From: Chloroflexota bacterium
Lineage (GTDB): Bacteria > Chloroflexota > UBA6077 > FW602-bin22 > JACPRP01
Direction of reading: 5' to 3'
NCBI GenBank assembly: GCA_016189905.1
Contig: JACPRP010000057.1
Coordinates: 1 to 47,926 of the forward strand
Length of the DNA: 47,926 nucleotides
Shown: positions 32,888-40,902 of the stretch, piece after piece
Numbering within the stretch: the first letter of the stretch is position 1
Layout of the letters: the number at the start of each line of letters is the position of its first letter
Notes under the pieces: generated by a model
The model's input: the letters and a program-made list of their open reading frames with translations, nothing else
Databases searched by the model: none
Told to the model about the DNA's origin: nothing
Position numbers and translations under genes: made by a program

Positions 32888-33187
32888 ATGACCTTGAGAG
32901 TGAAGTTGAAGCTCACCGAGCCGATTTGGCGGACGGTTGGAGCGAGAGAAACCCAGGTCGATCTTGCCGACGACGCTGCTAGCGTCGGGGCAGTGCTGGA
33001 CGAGTTGGCCCGCCTGCACCCTAAGTTCGGTGAGGAGATCTACGGCGGGCCTGGCGAGGGCGATTATCACTACAGCCTGTTTCTCAACGATCAGATAGTT
33101 AATATCGCCCGCAGGGACGAGTTCCGTGTCCAAGAGGGCGACGAGATTTTCATCCTATTGCCAGTGGCAGGAGGAGATAGCTGCTAG
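32888..33187 (+). CDS. MoaD/ThiS-family sulfur carrier with residues after the Gly-Gly
   Basis: A 99-residue ubiquitin-fold protein beginning MTLRVKLKLTEPIWRTVG; middle motif ASVGAVLDELARLHPKF; end DEIFILLPVAGG then DSC. Sulfur carriers of molybdopterin, thiamin or cysteine synthesis need a free C-terminal Gly-Gly; here three residues follow, so trimming would be required, as known for QbsE-type carriers. ATG 32888 gives the usual length; ATG 32876 is possible, and neither has a strong ribosome site. It might serve Mo/W cofactor synthesis for the two Mo enzymes, but no other moa gene is present. Confidence 0.75.
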   Translation: MTLRVKLKLTEPIWRTVGARETQVDLADDAASVGAVLDELARLHPKFGEEIYGGPGEGDYHYSLFLNDQIVNIARRDEFRVQEGDEIFILLPVAGGDSC

Positions 33188-33425
33188 TGTCGCCAGCGAC
33201 GACTGCAACAATGTCTAGCCCGAACGCTTTACGCCTCGTCATCTCAACCAGTTCGACGCGTTGGCCCAGGCTCGGGCTGGCTACTGTAGCAGTTTATCCC
33301 GAAGGCGGCGATGCCAGAGGCTCGCTGCAGCATCCTGAGCGTTATTCAAGGTATTCTCGTTCAAGAAACGGAGCCGCTTGAGGCCCTGATCGTGACGGGA
33401 ATGCCTTTTGTTTTTGCTCGCCAGT

Positions 33426-33549
33426 TGAATCCAGGCTCGAGCGCGATATCGCCAGTCGCTTTATCATATGGGCGGCCTTTATCGTATGGGCGACCGGCCG
33501 GTCGCCCATACCAGAGGATGAATCCGGGCTTGAGCGTAATATCGCCGGT
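33426..33549. repeat. Nested direct and tandem repeats
   Basis: The 31-mers 33426-33456 and 33519-33549 match at 26 positions. The 18-mers 33460-33477 and 33478-33495 match at 16. All differences are transitions. The arrangement brackets the palindrome at 33484-33511. Confidence 0.8.
33484..33511. repeat. 28-bp perfect palindrome
   Basis: Arm GTATGGGCGACCGG followed immediately by its exact reverse complement. There is no T run. It resembles dispersed GC-rich palindromes of Chloroflexota genomes (recollection, not checked). Confidence 0.85.
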
Positions 33550-33590
33550 TAGGGCATCAGTCCCAGATGGCGCACGAGGGCACGCGAGGT

Positions 33591-34745
33591 ATGGAGTTCG
33601 ATCTCAGCGAAGAGCAGGAAATGGTCCGACGTCTGGTGCGGGATTTTGCCGAGCGAGAGATCGCTCCGGTTATCCGAGATCACGACCGCGCGGGATGTTT
33701 CCCGTGGGAGATAATCCGCAAGATGTCTCCCCTGGGGCTCCTTGGCGCGCCAGTGCCCCAGGAATACGGGGGCATGGGCGTGGATTTCATCACTTACGCC
33801 ATTATTATTGAGCAACTGGGACACGCGGACACCTCACTGCGCACCACGGTATCTGTACACTCTTCGCTCGCCGAGCTGGCGATTCTATACTATGGGAACG
33901 AGGAGCAGCGGCGCAGGTATCTGCCGCGCCTCGCCTCAGGGGAGATCATCGGCGGCTTCTCGATAACAGAGCCAAACGTGGGCAGCGATGCGGCGGGGAT
34001 GCAGACCATCGCCGCGCAAGATGGCGACACTTGGGTCTTGAATGGCAATAAGCTGTGGGTCACGAACGGAGCCCTGGGCGGACTGGCGATCGTCTTCGCG
34101 CAGACAGACAGGAGCCAGGGGGTGAAGGGGATCAGCGCCTTCATCGTCGAGGCCGTTCTGCCCGGCTTTACGGCGACGGAGATTCGGGGCAAAATGGGCC
34201 TGCGCTCGTCGAGTACGGCGGAGTTCGTGTTCGAGGATTGCCGAGTGCCGCAAGAGAATCTGCTCGGCCAGATTGGCGACGGGTTCAAGATCGCGATGGC
34301 CTGCCTCGATAACGGTCGCCTCGGCATCGCGGCCGGCTGCGTTGGGCTGGCACAGGCCTGCATCGATGCGAGCGTGAAGTATGCGCGGGAGCGCAAACAG
34401 TTCGGCCGGCCAATCGGCAGCTTCCAGCTCGTCCAGGACAAGGTCGCGGAGATGGTGATTGAAACCGAAGCCGCGCGCTTTCTCGTCTACCGCGCGGCCT
34501 ATCTGAAGAACAAGGGCGAAAGGAACACGCGCGAAGCCTCCATCGCCAAGCTCTACGCATCGGAGGCGGCGAAGCGCGCGGCGGACCGGGCTATTCAAAT
34601 CCATGGGAGCTATGGCTATTCCGACGAGTATCCGGTGGAGCGTCACTACCGGGACGTCAGAGCTGACACTATTTACGAAGGGACCTCTGAAATTCAAAAA
34701 TTGATCGTTGGTCGTCACACTCTGGGCATCGACGCTTTTGCGTAG
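33591..34745 (+). CDS. Acyl-CoA dehydrogenase (ACDH-3) with canonical active site
   Basis: A 384-residue acyl-CoA dehydrogenase. ATG 33591 (MEFDLSEEQEMVRR) is preferred over ATG 33567, with GAGGGC nine bases before. FAD motif GFSITEPNVGSDAAGMQT and C-terminal IQIHGSYGYSDEYPVERHYRD are clear, and TIYEGTSEIQKLIVGR keeps the catalytic Glu missing from ACDH-1 and ACDH-2. It resembles short/branched-chain and glutaryl-CoA-type enzymes, but the substrate is not certain. Confidence 0.9.
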   Translation: MEFDLSEEQEMVRRLVRDFAEREIAPVIRDHDRAGCFPWEIIRKMSPLGLLGAPVPQEYGGMGVDFITYAIIIEQLGHADTSLRTTVSVHSSLAELAILYYGNEEQRRRYLPRLASGEIIGGFSITEPNVGSDAAGMQTIAAQDGDTWVLNGNKLWVTNGALGGLAIVFAQTDRSQGVKGISAFIVEAVLPGFTATEIRGKMGLRSSSTAEFVFEDCRVPQENLLGQIGDGFKIAMACLDNGRLGIAAGCVGLAQACIDASVKYARERKQFGRPIGSFQLVQDKVAEMVIETEAARFLVYRAAYLKNKGERNTREASIAKLYASEAAKRAADRAIQIHGSYGYSDEYPVERHYRDVRADTIYEGTSEIQKLIVGRHTLGIDAFA

Positions 34746-34868
34746 GGGAGGATGATGAGGCAGAAATCAGAACGACGAAGGCTGGTTTCTCGGGTGGTGG
34801 CAATCGCTAGCGGCGGTCAGGGGTATCTGACCAGGCTTTAGCAGAAATCTAAACGAAGGAGAGAAAGC

Positions 34869-35960
34869 ATGAAACTCACTCTAAGCGTGATCAAGGCGGA
34901 CGTCGGCGGCTATGTTGGGCACTCGAGCATGCATCCAGACCTGCTCAACACGGCACGCGAGCACATGGAGCGCGCGAAGAACAGCGGGCTGCTCATCGAC
35001 TACCACGTGACCCGCGTCGGCGACGACGTGCAGCTTATCATGACCCACACCCTCGGGGAGGAAAACAGCCAGGTCCATAAGGTCACGTGGGATGTATTCG
35101 AGGACTGCACCAGGGTGGCCAAGAGCCTGAAGCTTTATGGTGCCGGCCAGGATTTGCTGTCGGATAGCTTCTCCGGCAACGTCAAAGGGATGGGCCCTGG
35201 TGTGGCCGAGATGGAGATCGAAGAGCGAAAATCCGAGCCCGTGCTCATCTTCATGGCCGACAAGACGGCGGCGGGGGCCTGGAATATGCCGCTGTACAAA
35301 ATGTTCTGCGATCCATTCAACACCGCCGGCCTGGTCATCGCCGAGAACATGCACGATGGCTTCAAGTTCGAGGTGCACGACGTCATCGGGCACAAGAAGG
35401 TCACTTTCAACACCCCCGAAGAGATCTATGACATGCTCGTTTTCATCGGCGCGCCGGCGCGCTACTGCGTGAAGGCAGTTTACACCAAGAGCGGAGAAGT
35501 CGCCGCGGTGTCGTCGACGCAGCGCTTAAGCCTGATGGCTGGCCGCTACGTCGGCAAGGATGATCCGGTCTGCATCGTTCGCTCGCAGGGATCGTTCCCG
35601 GCCGTTGGCGAGGTCCTGGAGCCGTTCGCCTTCCCGGCCATCGTCGAGGGGTGGATGCGCGGCTCGCACCACGGCCCGCTGATGCCGGTCAGCTTCGCGC
35701 AGTGCAATCCCAGCCGCTTCGACGGCCCGCCGCGGGTGATCTGCGCTGGCTTCCAACTGGCCAATGGCAAACTGGTTGGCCCACTCGACATGTTCGACGA
35801 TCCGAGCTTCGACCCTGCCCGCAAGCAGGCGAACGTAATCGGCGAAGTGCTGCGCCGCCACGGCCCCTTCGAGCCGCACCGTCTGCCGCTGGACGAAATG
35901 GAATACACCACGATGCCTCAGGTGATGCGGAAGCTGGAGGGAAGGTTCGAGGAACTCTAA
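34869..35960 (+). CDS. Bifunctional fructose-1,6-bisphosphate aldolase/phosphatase (class V)
   Basis: A 363-residue gluconeogenic enzyme that both makes fructose-1,6-bisphosphate from triose phosphates and dephosphorylates it. Metal ligands D11, H18, D52 and D53 are seen, as are D131 and K132. RYVGKDDP carries Y227, Schiff-base K230, D231 and D232, matching the dual-function archaeal enzymes with a shift of two. AAGGAGAG precedes the ATG. The family is common in archaea and deep, often anaerobic or thermophilic bacteria. A hairpin terminator follows. Confidence 0.95.
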   Translation: MKLTLSVIKADVGGYVGHSSMHPDLLNTAREHMERAKNSGLLIDYHVTRVGDDVQLIMTHTLGEENSQVHKVTWDVFEDCTRVAKSLKLYGAGQDLLSDSFSGNVKGMGPGVAEMEIEERKSEPVLIFMADKTAAGAWNMPLYKMFCDPFNTAGLVIAENMHDGFKFEVHDVIGHKKVTFNTPEEIYDMLVFIGAPARYCVKAVYTKSGEVAAVSSTQRLSLMAGRYVGKDDPVCIVRSQGSFPAVGEVLEPFAFPAIVEGWMRGSHHGPLMPVSFAQCNPSRFDGPPRVICAGFQLANGKLVGPLDMFDDPSFDPARKQANVIGEVLRRHGPFEPHRLPLDEMEYTTMPQVMRKLEGRFEEL

Positions 35961-35983
35961 TCCGATCCTTAGGTCGACATTTT

Positions 35984-36000
35984 CCCCTCGATGCGAGGGG
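35984..36000 (+). repeat. Short hairpin after the FBP aldolase/phosphatase gene
   Basis: CCCCTCG-ATG-CGAGGGG, a 7-bp stem with three-base loop, directly before the stronger terminator hairpin. No T run of its own. Confidence 0.55.
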
Positions 36001-36004
36001 CCTT

Positions 36005-36041
36005 GCCCACGTGCTTCGTGCAAGCGCGTGGGCTCTTTGTG
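36005..36041 (+). terminator. Intrinsic terminator after the FBP aldolase/phosphatase gene
   Basis: A 12-bp stem (36005-36016 with 36022-36033, one G-T pair), five-base loop, followed by TCTTTGT. It separates the gene from hemA. Confidence 0.75.
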
Positions 36042-36056
36042 TATAATGGGTACTAC

Positions 36057-36085
36057 TTGACTACAGCCAGCGGGCGTAGTATCTT
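36057..36085 (+). promoter_or_regulatory. Promoter of hemA
   Basis: TTGACT (36057-36062), 17-bp spacer, TATCTT (36080-36085); predicted start near 36092, about 43 nt before the ATG. A TATAAT at 36042-36047 lacks a good -35. Confidence 0.5.
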
Positions 36086-36134
36086 AGTTAGCGAAAGCGT
36101 GTGTAGTACTCAGCCGGCATGAGGGGTCCCCTTA

Positions 36135-37454
36135 ATGAACCTAGTCAGGCATAGTGCTGACGGCCACGGCGTGGTGGCGAGCTGCGCTGCACAGATTCTA
36201 GTTACCGGCCTGAACCACAAGGCAGCGCCAGTCGAAGTCCGCGAGCGGCTGGCTTTTAGCGAAAGGCAGCTCGGCGACGCGCTGGACGCGTTAGCTAGAT
36301 ACACAACCGAGGGTCTCATACTCTCCACCTGTAATCGCATGGAAATCTACGCTGTGGCCGACGAAGTGAGCTCGGGCGTGGCCAGCGTGAAGGATTTCCT
36401 CACCGCTTACCACCAGATACCACTGAAGGAGTTCGAACGACACCTTTATACCTATGTGAACCGAGGCGCCGTCAATCACCTGTTCGCCGTGGCTTCGGGC
36501 ATCGATTCGATGGTGGTCGGTGAGCCGCAGATTCTTGGGCAGGTGCGCGACGCTTTTGAGATCGCCGAGAAAAAGCAGAGCACGGGGAGGATCCTATCGG
36601 CGCTCTTCCGGCACGCCATCAAAGTCGGCAAGCAGGCTCGAACGGAAACCGATATCTGTAAGAATGCCGCCTCGGTGAGCTACGCGGCAGTCGAGCTCGC
36701 CAAGAGCATTTTCGGGGAATTGAACCGCTGCACCGTTCTCGTCGTCGGCGCCGGCAAAATGGGCGAGCTGACCGCGCGGACGCTGATGGACAACGGCGCA
36801 GGCTCCCTGCTCGTCACGAATCGCACCCTGGAGCGAGCGAAGGAACTGGCGACCTGCCACGGCGGTAGGCCGATCGAGTTCGAGCGGATGGGGGAGGCCC
36901 TGGCCTCTTCCGACATCGTGATCAGCTCCACGGGGGCTGACGAGTACATCGTCAATGCCAGCGCCGTCAAGCAAGTCATGCGCCAGCGCAGGAACCGCCC
37001 TATCTTCTTCATCGACATTGCGGTGCCACGCGATATCGATCCACAGGTAGACAAGATAGAAAACGCCTATCTCTATAATATCGACGACCTGCAAGCTGTG
37101 CGCGAGACGAACTTGCGCGAAAGAGAGAAAGAGGCCAGAAAGGTTGAAACCATCATCGATGGCGAGGCTGGCAAGTTTCTGGCCTGGTGGCAAACCCTCG
37201 ACGTGGTGCCCACAATAACAGCGCTGCGCAGCAAGGCTGAAAGCATTCGCCAGGCTGAGCTGGCTAAGGTAATGCCCAAACTGGGAGATCTATCAGAAAG
37301 GGATCGTGAGAAGATAAACGCGCTGACTGTCGCGATCGTCAACAAGCTCTTGCATCCTCCCATCACCCGCCTGAAATCCCCTAGCAACGGACATGATGCC
37401 AAAGCCTACGCCGACATCTTGCGCGAGCTGTTCGACCTGTCAGACAAAGCGTGA
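36135..37454 (+). CDS. hemA: Glutamyl-tRNA reductase
   Basis: A 439-residue enzyme reducing Glu-tRNA to glutamate-1-semialdehyde, the first step of C5 tetrapyrrole synthesis. GLNHKAAPVEVRERLAF, catalytic C66 in STCNRMEIY, and GVGEPQILGQV-like VVGEPQILGQVRDAF are visible, then the NADPH fold VLVVGAGKMGELTARTL and a C-terminal dimer helix. The N-terminus is about 16 residues longer than usual; GTG codons at residues 13-14 are alternative starts. The ribosome site AGGGG is part of a small palindrome. The other hem genes are not in the window. Confidence 0.96.
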   Translation: MNLVRHSADGHGVVASCAAQILVTGLNHKAAPVEVRERLAFSERQLGDALDALARYTTEGLILSTCNRMEIYAVADEVSSGVASVKDFLTAYHQIPLKEFERHLYTYVNRGAVNHLFAVASGIDSMVVGEPQILGQVRDAFEIAEKKQSTGRILSALFRHAIKVGKQARTETDICKNAASVSYAAVELAKSIFGELNRCTVLVVGAGKMGELTARTLMDNGAGSLLVTNRTLERAKELATCHGGRPIEFERMGEALASSDIVISSTGADEYIVNASAVKQVMRQRRNRPIFFIDIAVPRDIDPQVDKIENAYLYNIDDLQAVRETNLREREKEARKVETIIDGEAGKFLAWWQTLDVVPTITALRSKAESIRQAELAKVMPKLGDLSERDREKINALTVAIVNKLLHPPITRLKSPSNGHDAKAYADILRELFDLSDKA

Positions 37455-37604
37455 GACGCAGGGCGACGGCCACGTCCAGCCCAGAATTGACGCACTTTTC
37501 GAAAGTGTAGAGCTAACGAACTGGCCATCGATAGGCCCAGTGCGTATAACGTGGCGATGCCCAGACCCAAATCGCTGTAAAACCTCAGGTTGACGCCCAA
37601 TCTG

Positions 37605-37632
37605 CTTGACAAGTTCAGCCGGTAGAGTAGAA
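37605..37632 (+). promoter_or_regulatory. Promoter of SBP-C
   Basis: TTGACA (37605-37610), 16-bp spacer, TAGAAT (37627-37632). Start predicted near 37639, giving a leader of about 110 nt. The in-frame ATG at 37634 overlaps the start region and is excluded. Confidence 0.65.
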
Positions 37633-37750
37633 TATGAGCCGGCCCATAAGCCAGAAAAAAGAGCCGACCAGGAACGCTGCGGTCGCACTCGTCCGCAATG
37701 GGCGCTTGCGCATTGGTGCAAGAAGAATTCCAACTAAAGGGAGGATGATG

Positions 37751-38929
37751 GTGTTTCGTAAGAACTGGCCAAACCTGATCGTTGGGACCGTCGTTTTGGT
37801 GGCTCTGGTGCTATCTGCCTGCGCGCCGGCTGCTACCCCGACCCCTACCACCAAGCCAGCCGCGCCGACGAAGGCCGCGCCTGCGCCGACAAAAGCAGCG
37901 GAGCCGACAAAGCCCGCCGCGCCACAGGCGGCGACGCCAAAGCCGGCAGAGGCCAAGCCAACGCCAGCCGCGGTGAAGCCGCTAGACCCGCCGGTCGCCG
38001 TCAAGGCGGGAGTTGCGCCACAATTGTCCAATAGCGCCCTTTATATTGCGATGGAGAAAGGATACTTCAAGCAGGAAGGCTTGAACGTCGAGCTCATCAA
38101 CTTCGCCAGCGACACGGAGAAGATGCCCCCACTCCTCAACGGTGATATCGAAGCCGGCGTCACCCTTTTTCAGGCCGCTATGTTCAATGCGATGGCTCGG
38201 TCTGTCGGCGTGAAGATCGTCTCGGGCGCGCAGCGCTATACGCCGGGGCACGGTGGCGTTATCTTCACTATCAGAAAAGATCTGGTCGACCAGATCAAGG
38301 ACTTCAAGGATCTGAAGGGAAGGAAAATAGCCCGGGCAGGCCAGGGGAACGCCGCCGACATACTCGTCCAGAAAGCGCTCGCCAAAGGCGGGCTCACCGA
38401 TAAGGACGCCGACATCATCATCCTTTCTGCCGCCGATCAAAACGTCGCCCTCGCCAACAAGTCGATCGACGTCTCCCTCCAGACTGAGCCGCAGGCGACG
38501 CTCGGCGCCCGCCAGGGACTGTCAGTCAAGTGGAAGACGGCTGACGAGATCTACCCGAACCTGGAGATCAGCGCCTGGGCCTTCTCTGAGAGGTTCCAGA
38601 AGGAGAAGCCCGAGGTGGCAAAACGATTTATGGTCGCTATTATGCGGGGCGCCCGCGACTTCCTCGACGTTTTCCAGAAGAATAAGGGCGACCGCCAGGA
38701 GATGCTGGCCATATTGATGAAGTACACCGGAATCAAAGACGCGACGCTATTCGACGAGGTTGTCTTGCCTGACTTCGAGCCAAACGGCGTAATCAACACA
38801 AAACTGGTTGGGGACGACCTCCAGTATTACAAGGACAAGAACCTGATCCAGGGCAACGTGAATCTCGACGATCTCTTCGACACACAGTACCTGGATTACG
38901 CTATCAGTAGGCTCGGAAAGGCTCAATAG
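37751..38929 (+). CDS. SBP-C: NMT1/SsuA-type ABC solute-binding lipoprotein
   Basis: A 392-residue lipoprotein when started at GTG 37751, six bases after GGGAGG; ATGs at 37745 and 37748 are too close to it but possible. Lipobox LSAC with Cys24, an Ala/Pro/Thr/Lys linker to about residue 78, then ALYIAMEKGYFKQEGLNVEL. The C-terminal QYLDYAISRLGKAQ marks it as a paralogue of SBP-A and SBP-B. The UbiD-family gene begins 86 bases downstream and is likely co-transcribed. No permease or ATPase is adjacent. Confidence 0.88.
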   Translation: MFRKNWPNLIVGTVVLVALVLSACAPAATPTPTTKPAAPTKAAPAPTKAAEPTKPAAPQAATPKPAEAKPTPAAVKPLDPPVAVKAGVAPQLSNSALYIAMEKGYFKQEGLNVELINFASDTEKMPPLLNGDIEAGVTLFQAAMFNAMARSVGVKIVSGAQRYTPGHGGVIFTIRKDLVDQIKDFKDLKGRKIARAGQGNAADILVQKALAKGGLTDKDADIIILSAADQNVALANKSIDVSLQTEPQATLGARQGLSVKWKTADEIYPNLEISAWAFSERFQKEKPEVAKRFMVAIMRGARDFLDVFQKNKGDRQEMLAILMKYTGIKDATLFDEVVLPDFEPNGVINTKLVGDDLQYYKDKNLIQGNVNLDDLFDTQYLDYAISRLGKAQ

Positions 38930-39015
38930 AGTTGATTGAGAGAAAGAGCGAGGAATTGCCCCCCGCTTTTTCCAAATCAAAGGCGACACAATAATAAAAT
39001 GCGGGAGGAGCGCAC

Positions 39016-40464
39016 ATGGCGTTCAACGATCTCAGGAGTTTCGTGAAGCGGGCTGATGAGCTCGGCCTCTGCAAGACGGTCGAAGGGGCAGACTGGCACC
39101 TCGAAATCGGTGCTATCACCGAGCTGGGGCTACACAAGCCGAAACAGCCTATGCTGCTATTCGACAATGTCAAAGGCTACCCCTCTGGGTACCGGATAGT
39201 CTCGAACTTCCTCAACACGTGCAAGCTGGTCGCGCTGGCCTTCGACCTGCCTCTGGAGGCCGAAAACCTGGACCTGGTACGGGCGTGGCGTGACAAGATC
39301 CAGGCTGAATTCAGCCCGGTGCCACCCGTAGAGGTCAAAACAGGGCCGGTGATGGAAAACGTCCACGTCGGCGACGACATCGATCTTTACGAGTTCCCAA
39401 CACCTAAGTGGCACGAGCTCGATGGCGGCAGATACATCGGCACCGGTAACATGGTCGTACAGCAAGACCCCGACACTGGCTGGGTGAACTGCGGCACGTA
39501 CCGAGTCGCGGTTCATGGTAGAGACATAGCAACAGTCTATATGTCGCCAGGCAGACACGGCGACGTGATGCGGAAGAAGTACTGGGCCCAGGGGAAGCCC
39601 TGTCCAGCGGCTATCGTCTGCGGTAGCGAGCCACTAATGTGGAGTATGGCCCACAGCGCCATCGCGCGTGAGGTCAGCGAATACGATTATGCGGGCTGGC
39701 TGAGGGGCGAGCCAGTCGAGATCGTCAGAGGCGAGTACACCAAGCTGCCGATCCCAGCCACGGCCGAGATCGTGTTGGAAGGTGAGATGATGCCACCGGG
39801 GACCGAAACGGTGCCTGAAGGCCCATTCGGCGAATGGCCCGGCTACTACGCCAGCGGCGCAAGGGACGAGCCGATCTTCCGGGTCAAGTCGATTATGCAC
39901 AGAAACAATCCCATACTTCTGGGCGCGCCGCCTCAGGTTGGACCTTATGACATGTTCTTCGGCAAGAACATCATGCGTGCCGGAATCATCTGGAACGAGC
40001 TCGACAAGAACGTGCCGGGCATCAAGGGTGTGTGGCTACCCTGTGAGGGCCGAGGCCCGAGCATTATCATCGCCTCAGTTGACCAGAAGTACGCGGGCCA
40101 CGCGAAGCAGACTGCCAACTTCCTCTCTGGCTACTATCAGGCGGCCTATATGTGTCGCTTCATCATCGTTATCGACGGCGACCTCGACCCCTCCAATTTC
40201 GGCGATGTTCTGTGGGCGCTGGGGACGCGGTGCGATCCCGCGGAGAACATCGACGTTTTGAAGGGCTGCTGGGGCACGCCACTGGACACGATGCTGCCAC
40301 CGGGCAAGAGGGCTAACAAAGACTTCTCGCACTCTCAGGGCATTATCGTCGCCTGCCGGCCCTTCTACTGGATGAACGAGTTTCCGCCAACGGTTAAGGG
40401 CAGCCCCGAGCTGATGAAAGCGACCAAGGAGAAGTGGGGCAAAGAGGTCTTCGGCGACGACTAA
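39016..40464 (+). CDS. UbiD-family prenylated-FMN-dependent (de)carboxylase
   Basis: A 482-residue UbiD-type enzyme that removes or adds CO2 on aromatic or unsaturated acids using prenylated FMN. TGNMVVQQDPDTGWVNCGTY and VPEGPFGEWPGYYASG belong to the cofactor and active-site regions, and the length is normal. GGGAGGAG precedes the ATG. The UbiX-type flavin prenyltransferase is not in the window. With SBP-C just upstream, an imported aromatic or heteroaromatic acid is a plausible substrate. A housekeeping role in quinone synthesis is less likely in this context. A strong terminator follows. Confidence 0.9.
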   Translation: MAFNDLRSFVKRADELGLCKTVEGADWHLEIGAITELGLHKPKQPMLLFDNVKGYPSGYRIVSNFLNTCKLVALAFDLPLEAENLDLVRAWRDKIQAEFSPVPPVEVKTGPVMENVHVGDDIDLYEFPTPKWHELDGGRYIGTGNMVVQQDPDTGWVNCGTYRVAVHGRDIATVYMSPGRHGDVMRKKYWAQGKPCPAAIVCGSEPLMWSMAHSAIAREVSEYDYAGWLRGEPVEIVRGEYTKLPIPATAEIVLEGEMMPPGTETVPEGPFGEWPGYYASGARDEPIFRVKSIMHRNNPILLGAPPQVGPYDMFFGKNIMRAGIIWNELDKNVPGIKGVWLPCEGRGPSIIIASVDQKYAGHAKQTANFLSGYYQAAYMCRFIIVIDGDLDPSNFGDVLWALGTRCDPAENIDVLKGCWGTPLDTMLPPGKRANKDFSHSQGIIVACRPFYWMNEFPPTVKGSPELMKATKEKWGKEVFGDD

Positions 40465-40507
40465 TCGGAACCATAAACTAGCCCAAGCCTAGCTATCGAC
40501 CCAAGGA

Positions 40508-40540
40508 GAAGGAGCGATCAAACGATCGCTCCTTCTTTAT
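40508..40540 (+). terminator. Intrinsic terminator after the UbiD-family gene
   Basis: A perfect 12-bp stem (40508-40519 with 40524-40535) with loop AAAC, followed by TTTAT. It ends the SBP-C/UbiD transcript. Confidence 0.85.
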
Positions 40541-40582
40541 GCCAACTGCGCTGCTAAATCGCTGTGTTCTGATCGTAAGGCA

Positions 40583-40611
40583 TTGAATTCTTACACGGAA
40601 CCGTGTAAACT
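40583..40611 (+). promoter_or_regulatory. Promoter with embedded palindromic operator before the XRE gene
   Basis: TTGAAT (40583-40588), 17-bp spacer, TAAACT (40606-40611). The perfect 18-bp palindrome TTACACGGAACCGTGTAA (40591-40608) fills the spacer and enters the -10. A repressor bound there would block RNA polymerase, so autoregulation by the XRE protein is likely. Confidence 0.65.
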
Positions 40612-40680
40612 ATCAGATAGGCAAGCCTCAGGTGGGCATTATCAGGGCGGTCAGTGTATCAGAAAAAAGGAGGCTGCGTG

Positions 40681-40902
40681 GTGGCTCCGAACGAGAAGCC
40701 TCGATGGAACAGTGGAACTGTCAGATCGCTGCGCGAGCATCTAAAGCTGACGCAGCAAGAGCTCTCACAAGAGCTCGGAGTGCGTCAGCAGACAGTAAGC
40801 GAATGGGAAACGGGCCAGTATCATCCGAGGGGCACCTCGGCCAGAATGCTGAGCATCGTCGCCGAGAGGGCAGGGTTCAACTACGATGGAGATGGCGACT
40901 AA
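40681..40902 (+). CDS. XRE-family helix-turn-helix regulator
   Basis: A 73-residue single-domain protein with helix-turn-helix LTQQELSQELGVRQQTVSEW followed by ETGQYHPRG. GTG 40681 is preferred (AGGAGG seven bases upstream); GTG 40678 and ATG-type codons further up lie closer to the promoter. It overlaps the DUF2851 gene by 17 bases, so both are co-translated. It probably binds the palindrome in its own promoter. Such pairs are reminiscent of small regulator-effector units, though no toxin fold is evident. Confidence 0.82.
   Translation: MAPNEKPRWNSGTVRSLREHLKLTQQELSQELGVRQQTVSEWETGQYHPRGTSARMLSIVAERAGFNYDGDGD

Larger units (their letters stand above)
33188..33590. other. Repeat-rich intergenic region between carrier and ACDH-3
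   Basis: No supported gene; a plus-strand frame over 33311-33811 runs through repeats and is out of frame with ACDH-3. It contains a 31-bp direct repeat pair, an 18-bp tandem pair and a 28-bp perfect palindrome. Confidence 0.6.

Noticed and set aside
33311-33811. 166-codon plus-strand frame before ACDH-3
   Set aside because: Runs through direct repeats and then out of frame into the dehydrogenase gene.
36042-36047. TATAAT as the hemA promoter
   Set aside because: No acceptable -35 at 16-18 bp, and it lies just after the terminator hairpin; TTGACT-17-TATCTT downstream fits better.
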